Shown one piece after another: positions 49,449 through 58,312 of a DNA stretch of 64,000 nt. Every line of letters begins with the position of its first letter. The first letter of the stretch is position 1. Position numbers and translations under genes: made by a program. Source of the stretch: Pseudomonas paraeruginosa PA7 (GTDB taxonomy: Bacteria > Pseudomonadota > Gammaproteobacteria > Pseudomonadales > Pseudomonadaceae); the NCBI RefSeq assembly GCF_000017205.1, contig NC_009656.1:872001-936000 (forward strand), written 5' to 3'. The notes beneath the pieces are model-generated. The model saw nothing but the letters and a program-made list of their open reading frames with translations, did no database searches and had not been told where the DNA came from.

Positions 49449-49978
49449 GAATCGACTCCTTGAGTGTGGGGGAGGGCAACTTCCTTAATCATTCGCGTGG
49501 CGAAAGATATGCAGGGGTGACGGAGTCGTTCAAATATTTTTTATGTTCGTTTCTGTTAGCTATTAATTCTGCGCAAGTGTGGCTGGTTAGCAAAAGGAAT
49601 AGCTATTAGTGCGGGCTGGATGAATATTTTGAAGTTCGTCGGAATCCAACGGAAGTTCGGGTTGCAGGCGCTCTGCAATGCGCACTTGTTAGGTTCATGC
49701 CTAGAGCTTTGCCGAGCGATGGCGCACTTTCCTGGTGCGCTATGGATTGTGACGGAGTTAACGAATATGAACTTGGAGTATTCGGACTTTTCCGCCGGGC
49801 GGCGCTTTGATTGGTTGGTTTGTTTTCGGTTGGAATTTATATGTCTTATTTCTTTTGATGCATCTTGATTTGATGCTTTCTTATAATTGCCGGATATATA
49901 CCGCTCAGCGAGCGGATGGCGCCGTGCCTGATACTGGGGCCGGCAAGGCGGTACGAGATTACTCATGTTCCGCTGAGG
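49449..49978. other. 530-bp AT-rich gap
   Basis: No recognisable gene. The section 49530-49900 is clearly AT-rich (runs such as CAAATATTTTTTATG) compared with surrounding DNA. Two short ORFs (49556-49966 minus and 49620-49868 plus) have no domain, no good ribosome-binding site and unusual codon use. It may be a decayed insertion. Confidence 0.6.
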
Positions 49979-50488
49979 TCAGGACCGTTTGGCACAGGGG
50001 ACCATCACGCTGTCGATGAAGGGCGCCTTGCCGGCGAGGTACTCGCCGATGCCGCCGGTATTTTCCGCCTCCAGGGCCAGCTTGAGGTCCTGGTAGCGTT
50101 GGCGCAGGAGCGAATCCTTGCGCAGCAGGTCGCGGAAACGCAGCATCCTGTCGATCTGTGCATGACCCTCGGTGCAGACATGAATCTTGTGAGTGCGCAC
50201 GCCGTCGACGTCGCGCCGATGGAAATGGTGCCCCGCCGACAGGTCGCTGCCGCGCACATAACCGAGGTCGCGCAACGCCTCGTCGCGGCGGACCTCGTCA
50301 CGCTGTGCCGAAACCACCACCAGCAGGTCGATCTCCGGCTTGGCCGCGAGCCCCGGTACGGCGGTGCTGCCGACATGATGGATGGCCAGCAGCTCGTCGC
50401 CGAAGGCACCAGCGATCTGTGCGCGGGCGACCTGGAAGCGTATGGGCCAGCGCTCGTCGTAGAGGGTGATGGTGCTGGTCAGGACCAT
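49979..50488 (-). CDS. GrpB/UPF0157-family nucleotidyltransferase-fold protein
   Basis: 169-aa protein of the GrpB (UPF0157) family, which has a nucleotidyltransferase-like fold. Key motif 'AIHHVGSTAVPGLAAKPEIDLLV' (residues 35-57) carries the GSTxV and D-x-D-like pattern; 'HKIHVCTEGHAQIDRMLRFRD' is also typical. The function is unknown. It lies at the right edge of the AT-rich gap. Confidence 0.8.
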   Translation of the reverse strand: MVLTSTITLYDERWPIRFQVARAQIAGAFGDELLAIHHVGSTAVPGLAAKPEIDLLVVVSAQRDEVRRDEALRDLGYVRGSDLSAGHHFHRRDVDGVRTHKIHVCTEGHAQIDRMLRFRDLLRKDSLLRQRYQDLKLALEAENTGGIGEYLAGKAPFIDSVMVPCAKRS

Positions 50489-50675
50489 GGGGTGGCGCCT
50501 CGCGAGGGGACGGTGGGACGTTTCGGTCGGGCGATGCTACTACCCCGCCGCCTGCCCTGGCGAGCCTGTCCTGGCAGGCTCGGCGGAGCGCCGTCGAACC
50601 AGGAACGATAAGTGGCCGATGAAGGCTGCCGGCGCTTACCGTTCCTGCGTCGTCCGGCGTGGCGCCGCGACACGG

Positions 50676-51461
50676 TCAGGGTCGGCGCAGGCTTACCCAG
50701 GCCGGCGCGTGGTCGCTGGCGTGCTCCTCGCCGCGCACCCAGCGATCCACCCCGGCGTCTTCCAGGTGGTCCGCCAGGCTGGCGCTGAGCAGCAGGTGGT
50801 CGATGCGCAGCCCGGCGTCGCGTTGCCAGTGCTGGCGGAAGTAGTCCCAGAAGGTATAGAGGCGCCGGTCGGGGAAACGCTGGCGCAGCGCGTCCACCCA
50901 GCCCTGCCGCAGGAGGCGCTCGAAGCACTCGCGGGACTCCGGCTGGAGCAGGGCGTCCTTTTTCCAGGAGCGGGTGTCGTAGATATCGAAGTTGCTGGGC
51001 ACCACGTTGAAGTCGCCGGCCAGCACCACCGGGTGGCCGCTCTTCATCAGCTCGGCGGCGTGTCGGATGAGGTGCTCGAACCAGGCCAGCTTGTAGTCGA
51101 ACTTCGGTCCCGGCTGGGGATTGCCATTGGGCAGGTACAGGCTGGCCACCAGCAGGCCGTCGACGGCCGCTTCGAGGTAGCGGCTGTGGGGATCGCTGGC
51201 GTTGCCCGGCAGGCCGCGGCGTACCTCCAGCGGCTGGCTGTCGCGGGCGAGGATGGCGACGCCGTTCCACGCCGACTGGCCCTGCCAGATCGCGCCGTAT
51301 CCGGCCTTCTCCAGCGCCGCGGCGGGGAAGCGCGCGTCGGGCGTTTTCAGTTCCTGCAGGCAGACGATGTCCGGCGCTTCCCGCTCCAGCCAGGCCAGCA
51401 GCGCGGCCAGCCGGGTCTGGATGCCGTTGACGTTGAAGGTGGCGATCTTCAGGGTGCCCAC
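50676..51461 (-). CDS. Exonuclease III-family AP endonuclease
   Basis: 261-aa metal-dependent endonuclease/exonuclease of the XthA type. The N-terminal 'LKIATFNVNGIQTRL' and 'IVCLQELKTPDARFP' carry the metal-binding Asn and Glu, 'VVLAGDFNVVPSNFDIYD' supplies Asp/Asn, and 'LRIDHLLLS' with 'ASDHAPAWVSL' supplies the catalytic Asp-His. It would repair abasic sites. The gene is 22 bp downstream of the pfpI gene stop region, in the same direction. Confidence 0.9.
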   Translation of the reverse strand: MGTLKIATFNVNGIQTRLAALLAWLEREAPDIVCLQELKTPDARFPAAALEKAGYGAIWQGQSAWNGVAILARDSQPLEVRRGLPGNASDPHSRYLEAAVDGLLVASLYLPNGNPQPGPKFDYKLAWFEHLIRHAAELMKSGHPVVLAGDFNVVPSNFDIYDTRSWKKDALLQPESRECFERLLRQGWVDALRQRFPDRRLYTFWDYFRQHWQRDAGLRIDHLLLSASLADHLEDAGVDRWVRGEEHASDHAPAWVSLRRP

Positions 51462-51483
51462 CGATTGTCTCCACGAGCGACGA

Positions 51484-52047
51484 TCAGGCCGCCGCCCGCA
51501 GGGCCTCGCCGATGGCCTGGTTGAACGCCTGCAGGTCGCCCGGGTTGCGCGAGGTGATCAGGGTCCAGCCGTTCGCCGGACAGGTCTTCACCTGGGCGTC
51601 GACCCAGTCGGCACCGGCATTGCTCAGGTCGATGCGCACGCTGGAATAGGAGGTCAGGGTCTTGCCGCTGGCCACGCCCGCATCGATCAGCAGCCACGGG
51701 CCGTGGCAGATGGCGGCGACCGTCTTGCCCGCTTCGCTGAACTCCTTGACCAGGCGCCGGGCCTCGCTGTCCTGGCGCAGGGTGTCGGCGTTCACCGTGC
51801 CGCCGGGCACCAGCAGCAGGTCGTAGTCCTCGGCGCGCTGGCCTTGCAGCCGGGCGTCGGAGTCGACGATCAGGTCTTTCTCGCGGTCATGTACCCAGGT
51901 CTGCGCCTCGCCGCCTTCGATGGTCGCATGGGTGACCGCGGCGCCCTGTCGCTTCAGGGCTTTCAGCGGTTCGAGCAACTCGTCGCGCTCGATCCCGGCA
52001 TTGGCGGTGATGACCAGTACCTTCTTGCCTTGCAGGTTCGTGCTCAT
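51484..52047 (-). CDS. pfpI: PfpI/DJ-1 family protein
   Basis: 187-aa DJ-1/PfpI protein. The nucleophilic Cys114-His115 is in VAAICHGPWLLID, and the usual Glu is near residue 20 (GIERDELLEPL). The family includes PfpI-like proteases and deglycases involved in stress protection; P. aeruginosa PfpI is linked to stress resistance and low mutation rate. It follows the flavoprotein gene in the same direction. Confidence 0.88.
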   Translation of the reverse strand: MSTNLQGKKVLVITANAGIERDELLEPLKALKRQGAAVTHATIEGGEAQTWVHDREKDLIVDSDARLQGQRAEDYDLLLVPGGTVNADTLRQDSEARRLVKEFSEAGKTVAAICHGPWLLIDAGVASGKTLTSYSSVRIDLSNAGADWVDAQVKTCPANGWTLITSRNPGDLQAFNQAIGEALRAAA

Positions 52048-52179
52048 GGTTTTCTCCTTTGTCGGGGCGCCCGTGACGGGCGCCGTGGCGTGACATGCAG
52101 GAGAGTGGAAAGCTGGAGCGCCGGGGAGTTCGAAAGATTTGCCGGGCGGTGGGCCGCTCCTTGGCCGCCGGCTCCGCCG

Positions 52180-53068
52180 TCAGCGGAACAGCAGGGAATG
52201 ATGGACCGCGCCACCGGTGCGCGCGCCGTCGCCCACTGCGATGGCGACGTTGCCGGCCGCCAGCGCCGCGTCGCCGCAGGCGAAGACGCCGGGAACGCTG
52301 GTTTCGCGCATGCCGTCGGTCCTGATGAACGGCCCGCTCGGTCCATCCTCGAACTCGCAGCCGAGCAATGCCGCCAGCGGGCTGGCCCATGCGCGTACGT
52401 GGCTGGGTGAACAACCCCGCGAGCGGAATCGTGCGTCCGCTGGCCAGGATCACGTCGGCGCGCACGCCGCCCAGAGCGACCACGGCTTCGCGCTCGATCG
52501 CCACGCCGCGCCGGTCCAGCCTGGACATTTGCTCGGCATCAGGTTCGAAGACGCCGTTGAGGAAGAAGGTGGTCGTTCCCCAGTCGGGCAACATCAGGGC
52601 GTGGTGGATGGCCAGCGGCGAGGCCGCCAGTACGCCAATCGGCCCACCGTCCAGTTCGTAGCCGTGGCAATACGGGCAATGGAACACGTGCCGGCCCCAG
52701 CGCTCCGCAAGACCGGGGATCTCCGGCAGGTCGTCGGCTACCCCGCTGGCGAGGATCAGCCGGCGTGCGGTGAAGCGTTCTCCGTTGGCGGCCTTCACCA
52801 CGAAACCGTCAGCCTCCTTCTTCGCCGCGACGGCGGCTTCGGACAGCCACTCGACGCTGGGATAGGCCAGCAACTGTGCGCGGGCGTCATCGGCGATGGC
52901 CGCCGGATCGCGGCCGTCCTGGCCGAGAAAGCCATGGGAGGCCCGGGCGAAGCGGTTGCGTCGCAGGCCCGTATCCATCACCAGCACCCTGCGCCGCGCC
53001 CGCGCCAGTTGCATGCCCGCGGAGATGCCGGCATAGCTGCCGCCCACGATGATCACGTCGAAAGTCAT
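52180..53068 (-). pseudogene. Thioredoxin-reductase-like flavoprotein, frameshifted
   Basis: NAD(P)/FAD-dependent disulfide-reductase-like protein with an N-terminal FAD motif 'DVIIVGGSYAGISAGMQL' (residues 4-21) and redox pair Cys131-Cys134 in HCPYCHGYE. After residue ~227 (FTQPRTRM) the frame shifts: an extra G in a GGG run (plus-strand CCC at 52386-52388) sends it out of frame. The remaining 65 or so codons, including 'TDGMRETSVPGVFACGDAAL', are in the -1 frame and end at 52180. Repairing one base restores about 296 aa. It could be a true mutation or an assembly error. It is divergent from the Rrf2 gene. Confidence 0.8.
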
Positions 53069-53091
53069 GGCGTATCTCCCATTCGGATAGT

Positions 53092-53114
53092 CATGAAACA
53101 ACATAAGTTTCATG
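53092..53114. promoter_or_regulatory. Palindrome CATGAAAC-N7-GTTTCATG
   Basis: Perfect 8-bp arms at 53092-53099 and 53107-53114, 24 bp upstream of the flavoprotein start and 82 bp before the Rrf2 ATG. This is likely the binding site of the Rrf2 protein and would cover the flavoprotein promoter. Confidence 0.65.
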
Positions 53115-53196
53115 ATATGGGCTTGTCAACGCTCTCGTAACTTTTTCTGTAGCGAGAGATACTCATGGCCTTTCCGTCTCCACGAGCCCGCCGTCC

Positions 53197-53625
53197 ATGA
53201 GAAACGACACCCGCCTCTCGCGCATGCTCCATGTGCTGATCCATATGGCCCGCCACGAAGGGCCGGCGACCTCCGAAGCCATCGCGCATATGCTCGGCAC
53301 CAACCCGGTGGTGGTGCGGCGGACCATGGCGCTGTTGAAGAACGAAGGCTACGTGAGTTCGGAGAAGGGTCATCGCGGCGGTTGGAGGCTGGCCAAGCCG
53401 CTGGCGGACATCACTTTGCTGGATATCCACCAGGCACTGGGAGCGTCCTCGATCTTCGCCATCGGCCTGTCTACCGACCATCCGGAATGCCTGGTCGAGC
53501 AGGCGGTCAACGAAGCGCTCGGCGAAGCGTTCGAGGCGGCGCAGGCGCTGCTCCTGGAGCGCCTGGGTAGCGTTACGCTGGAGCAGTTGGCGAGCGAGTT
53601 CGAGCGCCGCTACCGGCCCTGCTGA
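53197..53625 (+). CDS. Rrf2-family transcriptional regulator
   Basis: 142-aa Rrf2 regulator. The winged helix covers residues 1-65 ('TSEAIAHMLGTNPVVVRRTM', 'SSEKGHRGGWRLAKPLADIT'). The protein has only two cysteines (in HPECLVEQ and at the very C-terminus), not the three-Cys cluster of IscR/NsrR, so it is closer to YwnA/thiol-sensing members. It is divergent from the flavoprotein, which fits a redox-sensing repressor. Confidence 0.88.
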   Translation: MRNDTRLSRMLHVLIHMARHEGPATSEAIAHMLGTNPVVVRRTMALLKNEGYVSSEKGHRGGWRLAKPLADITLLDIHQALGASSIFAIGLSTDHPECLVEQAVNEALGEAFEAAQALLLERLGSVTLEQLASEFERRYRPC

Positions 53626-53992
53626 GGCGGCTGGAAGGGGTGTTCGAACAGCGCCGCCGCGCCTGTGGAGGCTCGGCGGCGGTCCGAGCCCGGAGCGTGT
53701 ACTTCACCGTGGACATCAGGTTGCGCGGCTCGCCGTAGTTGAGGTTGCCGAAGTCGATGCCGCTGTAACGGTACTTGTCGCACAGGCTGCCCCGGCCGCC
53801 ATGGCCGTCGAGGCGAAGCCGATGAACTGCGTTCTGCCAGAGGCTGGCGATTTCCGCTGGAGACCTCCAGTGAAGGCCTCCTTGATTCGTGACTCCAGCG
53901 CAAATGAATTTGCTCCATTCTCGTCTTAATCGAAGAGTTGCAAGCCGCCACACTGCGCTTCATTCGAGCCATCCCGCCCACGGAGCGCAACC
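53626..53992. other. Gap holding a receptor-gene remnant
   Basis: A 367-bp region with no intact gene. It contains a short piece of a TonB-dependent receptor C-terminus at 53690-53790 on the minus strand. No promoter or repeat could be assigned, except a weak ribosome-binding stretch just before 53993. Confidence 0.6.
53690..53790 (-). pseudogene. fpvB: Remnant of a TonB-dependent siderophore receptor (fpvB-like)
   Basis: About 30 codons read SLCDKYRYSGIDFGNLNYG then EPRNLMSTVKYTL. This is the characteristic last-strand region of ferripyoverdine-type receptors, where 'GEPRN' precedes the terminal aromatic strand. Upstream bases shift frame and no other receptor sequence follows; the normal stop is also lost. 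In PAO1 fpvB sits beside dkgB at this point, so this is very likely what is left of it after a deletion. Confidence 0.7.
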
Positions 53993-54811
53993 ATGTCTTC
54001 CACCGTCCACTCTTTCCCGTCCTTCGGCCTCGGCACCTTCCGCCTGACCGGCCAGGCCGTCATCGACTCGGTGCGCAGCGCCCTCGAACTGGGCTACCGC
54101 GCCATCGACACCGCGCAGATCTACGGCAATGAAGCGGACATCGGCCAGGCCATCGCCGAGAGCGGCGTAGCCCGTTCCGAGCTGTTCCTGACCACCAAAA
54201 TCTGGGTCGATCACTACGCCAGGGGCAGGCTGGTCGCCAGCCTGCGCGAGAGCCTGGAAAGGCTTCGCACCGACCAGGTCGACCTGACCCTGATCCACTG
54301 GCCGGCGCCGGGCAACGGCGTTGAGCTACCGGAATACATGGCGGCGCTGGCCGAAGCCAAGGCCCTGGGCCTGACCCGCCGGATCGGTGTCTCCAACTTC
54401 AATATCGAGCTGACCCGCCAGGCCATCGCCGCGGTCGGTGCGGGCGAGATATCCACCAACCAGATCGAGCTCAGCCCCTACCTGCAGAATCGCGCGCTGA
54501 CCGCCTTCCTCGAGGAGCAGGGCATCGCGGTCACCTCCTACATGACCCTGGCCTACGGCAAGGTCCTGAAGGACCCGCTGCTGGCCGGCATCGCCGCCAA
54601 GCACCAGGCCACCGTGGCCCAGGTTGCGCTGGCCTGGGCGATGCAACTGGGCTACGCGGTGATCCCGTCCTCGACCCGCCGCGAGAACCTTGCCAGCAAC
54701 CTGCTGGCCCGCGACCTGCGCCTGGACGACGAGGACATGGCGCGCATCGCCGGTCTCGAGCGCAACGGCCGAGAGGTCAGTCCGCAGGGCCTGGCGCCGG
54801 CCTGGGACTGA
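53993..54811 (+). CDS. dkgB: Aldo/keto reductase (DkgB-like)
   Basis: 272-aa AKR-family oxidoreductase with the full catalytic tetrad Asp39, Tyr44 ([14 protein letters not shown]), Lys69 (LTTKIWVD) and His102 (LIHWPAPG). The NADPH-binding end '[15 protein letters not shown]' is also intact. 2,5-Diketo-D-gluconate reductase B is the closest named family; it also reduces methylglyoxal. Its start is 367 bp after the Rrf2 gene. Confidence 0.9.
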   Translation: MSSTVHSFPSFGLGTFRLTGQAVIDSVRSALELGYRAIDTAQIYGNEADIGQAIAESGVARSELFLTTKIWVDHYARGRLVASLRESLERLRTDQVDLTLIHWPAPGNGVELPEYMAALAEAKALGLTRRIGVSNFNIELTRQAIAAVGAGEISTNQIELSPYLQNRALTAFLEEQGIAVTSYMTLAYGKVLKDPLLAGIAAKHQATVAQVALAWAMQLGYAVIPSSTRRENLASNLLARDLRLDDEDMARIAGLERNGREVSPQGLAPAWD

Positions 54812-54936
54812 GCCGGCCTTCCCATCCTCCCGGCGCGCCGCAGCGGTGCGCCGTCGACCCCAATGCCTTCCACCCGACGCCGGGCGAGGACGCTCCGCGT
54901 CCCCCCGCCGGTCTCGACGAACACAGGAGAATCACC

Positions 54937-55875
54937 ATGAAAACCTTCGCCATGCTCGCCCTGGCCGCCGCGCTGCCGTTCGCCGCACAATCCGCCGCGG
55001 CCGCCGACTGGTACCCTTCCGCCTACGGCGCGAAGGACGAAATCGGCGCCGCCAACCTGCTCACCCCGGAAGTGGTGAAACAGGCGGTCGGCCTGGTCAG
55101 GACCGGCAAGACCTACCCGCTGGCGGTGCCGGTGGACAAGAACCTTCCGGCCTTCCGCCACCGCAGCTTCCGCCTCTACAACATCCAGCCGGGCGAACAG
55201 GCCGGGCAGTCCCTCGGCCCGAACAGGTTCACCTTCAACGACGAACTGGTGAACGCCTGGACCGGTGTCGGCACCCAGCTCAACGGCATCGGCCACATCG
55301 GTATCGACAACCGCTACTACAACGGCAACCAGGCCGCCGACTTCGTCACCGTCGAAGGCGTGAAGAAACTCGGCATCGAGAAGGTCCCGCCGTTCGTGAC
55401 CCGCGGCGTGGTGCTGGACATGACCGCCCACTATGGCAAGGACATCGTCCCCGGCGGCACCGAGTTCAGCGTCGCCGACATCCAGGCGGTGCTGAAGAAG
55501 CAAGGCCTGGCCCTGCGCAAGGGCGACGTGGTGCTGTTCAACACCGGCTGGCTGGAACTGATCGGCAGGGACAACAAGCAGTTCCTCGAAGTCGAGCCGG
55601 GCATCGGCATGGAGGCCGCGAAGTGGCTGGCCGACCAGGGCATCGTGGCCTTCGGCGGCGACACCTGGGCCTCCGAGGTGTATCCCAACCCGCACGGCAA
55701 GGACGAATTCCCGGTCAACCAGTACATGCTGGCCAAGCGCGGCATCTACAACCTGGAGCTGATCGACAGTCGCGCGCTGGTTCGCGACCAGGCCTGGGAG
55801 TTCCTCTTCGTCCTCGGCCAGCCGCTGTACGTCGGCTCGACCCAGGTCAACATCAACCCGGTGGCCATCCGATGA
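54937..55875 (+). CDS. Secreted cyclase/kynurenine-formamidase-like hydrolase
   Basis: 312-aa member of the cyclase (KynB-like, PF04199) superfamily. A Sec signal peptide (MKTFAMLALAAALPFAAQSA) sends it to the periplasm. Metal-binding features are seen in 'LNGIGHIGIDNRYYNGN' and in 'FGGDTWASEVYPNPH', but the canonical HxGTHxDxPxH of kynurenine formamidase is not exact. The substrate is unknown. GGAG precedes the ATG. It lies 125 bp after dkgB. Confidence 0.8.
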   Translation: MKTFAMLALAAALPFAAQSAAAADWYPSAYGAKDEIGAANLLTPEVVKQAVGLVRTGKTYPLAVPVDKNLPAFRHRSFRLYNIQPGEQAGQSLGPNRFTFNDELVNAWTGVGTQLNGIGHIGIDNRYYNGNQAADFVTVEGVKKLGIEKVPPFVTRGVVLDMTAHYGKDIVPGGTEFSVADIQAVLKKQGLALRKGDVVLFNTGWLELIGRDNKQFLEVEPGIGMEAAKWLADQGIVAFGGDTWASEVYPNPHGKDEFPVNQYMLAKRGIYNLELIDSRALVRDQAWEFLFVLGQPLYVGSTQVNINPVAIR

Positions 55876-55951
55876 ACCGTTCCACCCAGGCGGTGCGCCC
55901 GGCACCTTCCTTCATCGAATCGGCGGGGCGCATGCCCCGGGAGCCATCGTG

Positions 55952-56335
55952 ATGGCCAAGGCCCGTGCATCCATCGATCTACGCAACGACGCCGAACAGG
56001 TCTGGCGCCTGGTCGGCGGTTTCGACGCGCTGCCTGACTGGCTGCCGTTCATCCTGCAGAGCGTGCCCAGCGAGGGCGGCCGGGTCCGAACGCTGGAGAG
56101 CGTCGAGGGCGGCACCAGCGTCGAACGCCTGCTCGACTTCAGCGAGGCTGGGCGCAACCATACCCACGCCATCCTCCAGGACCCGGCCCCGGTGCGCGAC
56201 TGCCAGGCGACCCTGCGCGTCCTGCCGCTCGCCGACGGCCGTCGACCATTGCCCTGCGACCTTCCGCGGTGCGCATTGGTCGGAACGGCCGGGGCCGAGG
56301 CTGGCGCAGACGAAGAGTCGAGGCACCGAGAACTA
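55952..56335 (+). pseudogene. SRPBCC-family protein, truncated
   Basis: The first ~95 codons (MAKARASIDLRNDAEQVWRL, then 'GGFDALPDWLPF' and 'GGRVRTLESVEGGTSVERLL') are a polyketide-cyclase/SRPBCC lipid-binding fold. After about 'VLPLADGRR' (56240) the expected C-terminal half is gone and the reading frame enters non-family sequence that runs into the amidase-gene terminator. A frameshift or deletion end is likely near 56245. The N-terminus itself looks intact. Confidence 0.7.
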
Positions 56336-56353
56336 CCTTGGACGGAAGAACAA

Positions 56354-56379
56354 GGCCGGGAGGCGGGGGCCTCCCGGCC
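56354..56379. terminator. Terminator of the amidase gene
   Basis: 10-bp arms GGCCGGGAGG and CCTCCCGGCC with a 6-base loop. On the minus strand it is followed by TTGTTCTTCC. It lies 7 bp downstream of the amidase stop. Confidence 0.75.
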
Positions 56380-56385
56380 AGAGGG

Positions 56386-58095
56386 TCACTCGCGTACCAG
56401 CGGCGGCGTGCGCGGCGGCACGATGCGCCGCGCGCCGGTCGACTCGAAGGCCGCGGCGAAGCGCAGCAGCGCCGAGTCGTCGTAGGCGCGGCCGGCGAAG
56501 GTCAGGCCCACCGGCATGCCGATGTCGGCCATCACCCCCATCGGCACGGTGACGGTGGGCACGCCGAGGTGGCGGATGGCGAGGTTGCCGTTGGCGACCC
56601 AGACGCCGTTGCTCCAGGCGATGTCGGCCGAGGCCGGGTTGACGTCGGCGTCCGCCGGGCCGACGTCGGCGACGGTGGGGAACAGCACTGCGTCCAGGCG
56701 CAGGCCCTGCATCCACTCCTCGAGGTCGATCCGCCGGGTTTCCTCGAGGCCGCGCAGGCCATCGGGCAGGGTCGCGATCCGATCCCAGGGCTTGATGCCG
56801 CGCTCGGCCATCCGCACGTATTCGTCCATGCCGGCGGCCAGGTCGCCCTCGCGGTTGGGCAGGGTGCCGGGGTCGTGGGGGAAGATCTGCGGGCCGTCGA
56901 CATCCGCCAGGCGGTTCAGCTTCGGATCGCCATTGGCGCGCAGGAAGTCGTCGAAGCCCCAGGCCGAGAGTTCCCACAACTCGTCGTGGAGGAATTCCTT
57001 CGACACCAGGCCTCGGTTGAACACGGTGGGCGCGCCGGGGCGGTCGCCCTCGCAGTTCGAGACCAGCGGGAAGTCCACCTCGATCACCTCCGCGCCGGCG
57101 GCTTCCAGGGCCTTGCGCGCCTGTTCCCAGAGGGCGATGACCGAGGGCCGGGTCTGGATGCGCTGGCCGGTCGGGCCGCCGATCCCGGGGGATTCGCTGG
57201 TGCCCGCATCGGGGTCGGCGTTGATGAACATGCGCGGCACGCCAAAGCGCTTGCCGGCCAGGGCCTCGGCGCCTGCCGCCAGGGCCGGGTAGCTCGCCGG
57301 GCGCACCTCGGAGGCCTTGGGGATCGGCACCCAGGGCTGCATGCGCCAGAGGTCGCCGCGGGTATCGGGATCGTCGGCGACCACCACGTCGAGGATCTCC
57401 AGGAGGTCGGCCATGTTCCGTGCGTAAGGCACCACCACGTCCATGGTTGGCGTCAGCGGCCAGTTGCCACGCACCGAGATCACCCCGCGCGACGGCGTGT
57501 AGGCGCACAGCCCGTTGTTCGACGCCGGGCCGCGCCCGCTCGACCAGGTTTCCTCGGCCAGGCCGAAGGCGGCGAAGCTGGCCGCGGTGGCGGTGCCGGC
57601 GCCGTTGGAGGAACCCGAGGCGAAGGGCGCGGTGAGGTAGGCGGCGTTGTAAGGACTCTCCGCGCGGCCGTAGACGCCGCGCTGCATGCCGCCGTTGGCC
57701 ATGGGCGGCATGTTGGTCTTGCCCAGGCAGATCGCCCCGGCGGCACGCAGGCGCTCGACGGTGAAGGCATCGCGCTGGGCCACCAGGTCCTTGAACGCAG
57801 GGCTGCCGGAGGCCGCAGTGAGGCCCTTGACCAGGTAGCTGTCCTTGGCGGTGTAGGGAATGCCGTCCAGCGGGCCGAGGGTCTCGCCACGCGCCCGGCG
57901 GGCGTCGGAGGCCTGCGCTTCGGCCAGCGCGTCGGGATTGCGCACCACCACCGCGTTCAGCGCGGTGGGCGTGCCGGGCGCATCGTAGGCGTCGATCCGC
58001 GCCAGATAGGCCCGGACCAGTTCGACCGCCGTGGTACGGCCGGAGTCGAGCGCGTCACGCAGCTCGGCGATGGAAACCTCGGTGACCTCGATCAT
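56386..58095 (-). CDS. Amidase-signature family hydrolase
   Basis: 569-aa amidase of the Ser-cisSer-Lys type. The triad appears to be Lys84 (PYTAKDSYLVK), Ser163 in the GSSNGAG motif and Ser186 in TWSSGRG, at the usual ~79/23 spacings, although the TGGS loop is altered to WSSG. It may hydrolyse an aliphatic or aromatic amide; no transporter or nitrile hydratase is adjacent to suggest which. No signal peptide. It is convergent with the broken SRPBCC gene. Confidence 0.83.
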   Translation of the reverse strand: MIEVTEVSIAELRDALDSGRTTAVELVRAYLARIDAYDAPGTPTALNAVVVRNPDALAEAQASDARRARGETLGPLDGIPYTAKDSYLVKGLTAASGSPAFKDLVAQRDAFTVERLRAAGAICLGKTNMPPMANGGMQRGVYGRAESPYNAAYLTAPFASGSSNGAGTATAASFAAFGLAEETWSSGRGPASNNGLCAYTPSRGVISVRGNWPLTPTMDVVVPYARNMADLLEILDVVVADDPDTRGDLWRMQPWVPIPKASEVRPASYPALAAGAEALAGKRFGVPRMFINADPDAGTSESPGIGGPTGQRIQTRPSVIALWEQARKALEAAGAEVIEVDFPLVSNCEGDRPGAPTVFNRGLVSKEFLHDELWELSAWGFDDFLRANGDPKLNRLADVDGPQIFPHDPGTLPNREGDLAAGMDEYVRMAERGIKPWDRIATLPDGLRGLEETRRIDLEEWMQGLRLDAVLFPTVADVGPADADVNPASADIAWSNGVWVANGNLAIRHLGVPTVTVPMGVMADIGMPVGLTFAGRAYDDSALLRFAAAFESTGARRIVPPRTPPLVRE

Positions 58096-58312
58096 GCTGT
58101 CACCGCCTGGCGTATGGATGCGGGGATACCGTTAGCGACGCTCATCATCGTTCCTCTTGTTCACTGCTTGCTGCGACGGGGGCGAGCCCGCGCCCGGTTG
58201 CCCGGCCCTTCGCCCGGCGCCGGATCGTCGCCGGAAGCGCCAGTGTACCAACTTGGCCGGTGGCGGCGCTGTCCGGCCGGCGTGTCGCGACCGTCCCTGG
58301 CCAGGCCTGGCC

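Noticed and set aside
49600..49720. Possible integron attC-like site (minus-strand CTAACAAGTGCGC)
   Set aside because: Only one core-like element is visible, the partner inverse core and stem are absent, and no integrase or cassette gene is nearby.
49556..49966. 136-codon minus-strand ORF in the AT-rich gap
   Set aside because: No domain, no good ribosome-binding site, and composition follows the AT-rich DNA rather than coding constraint.
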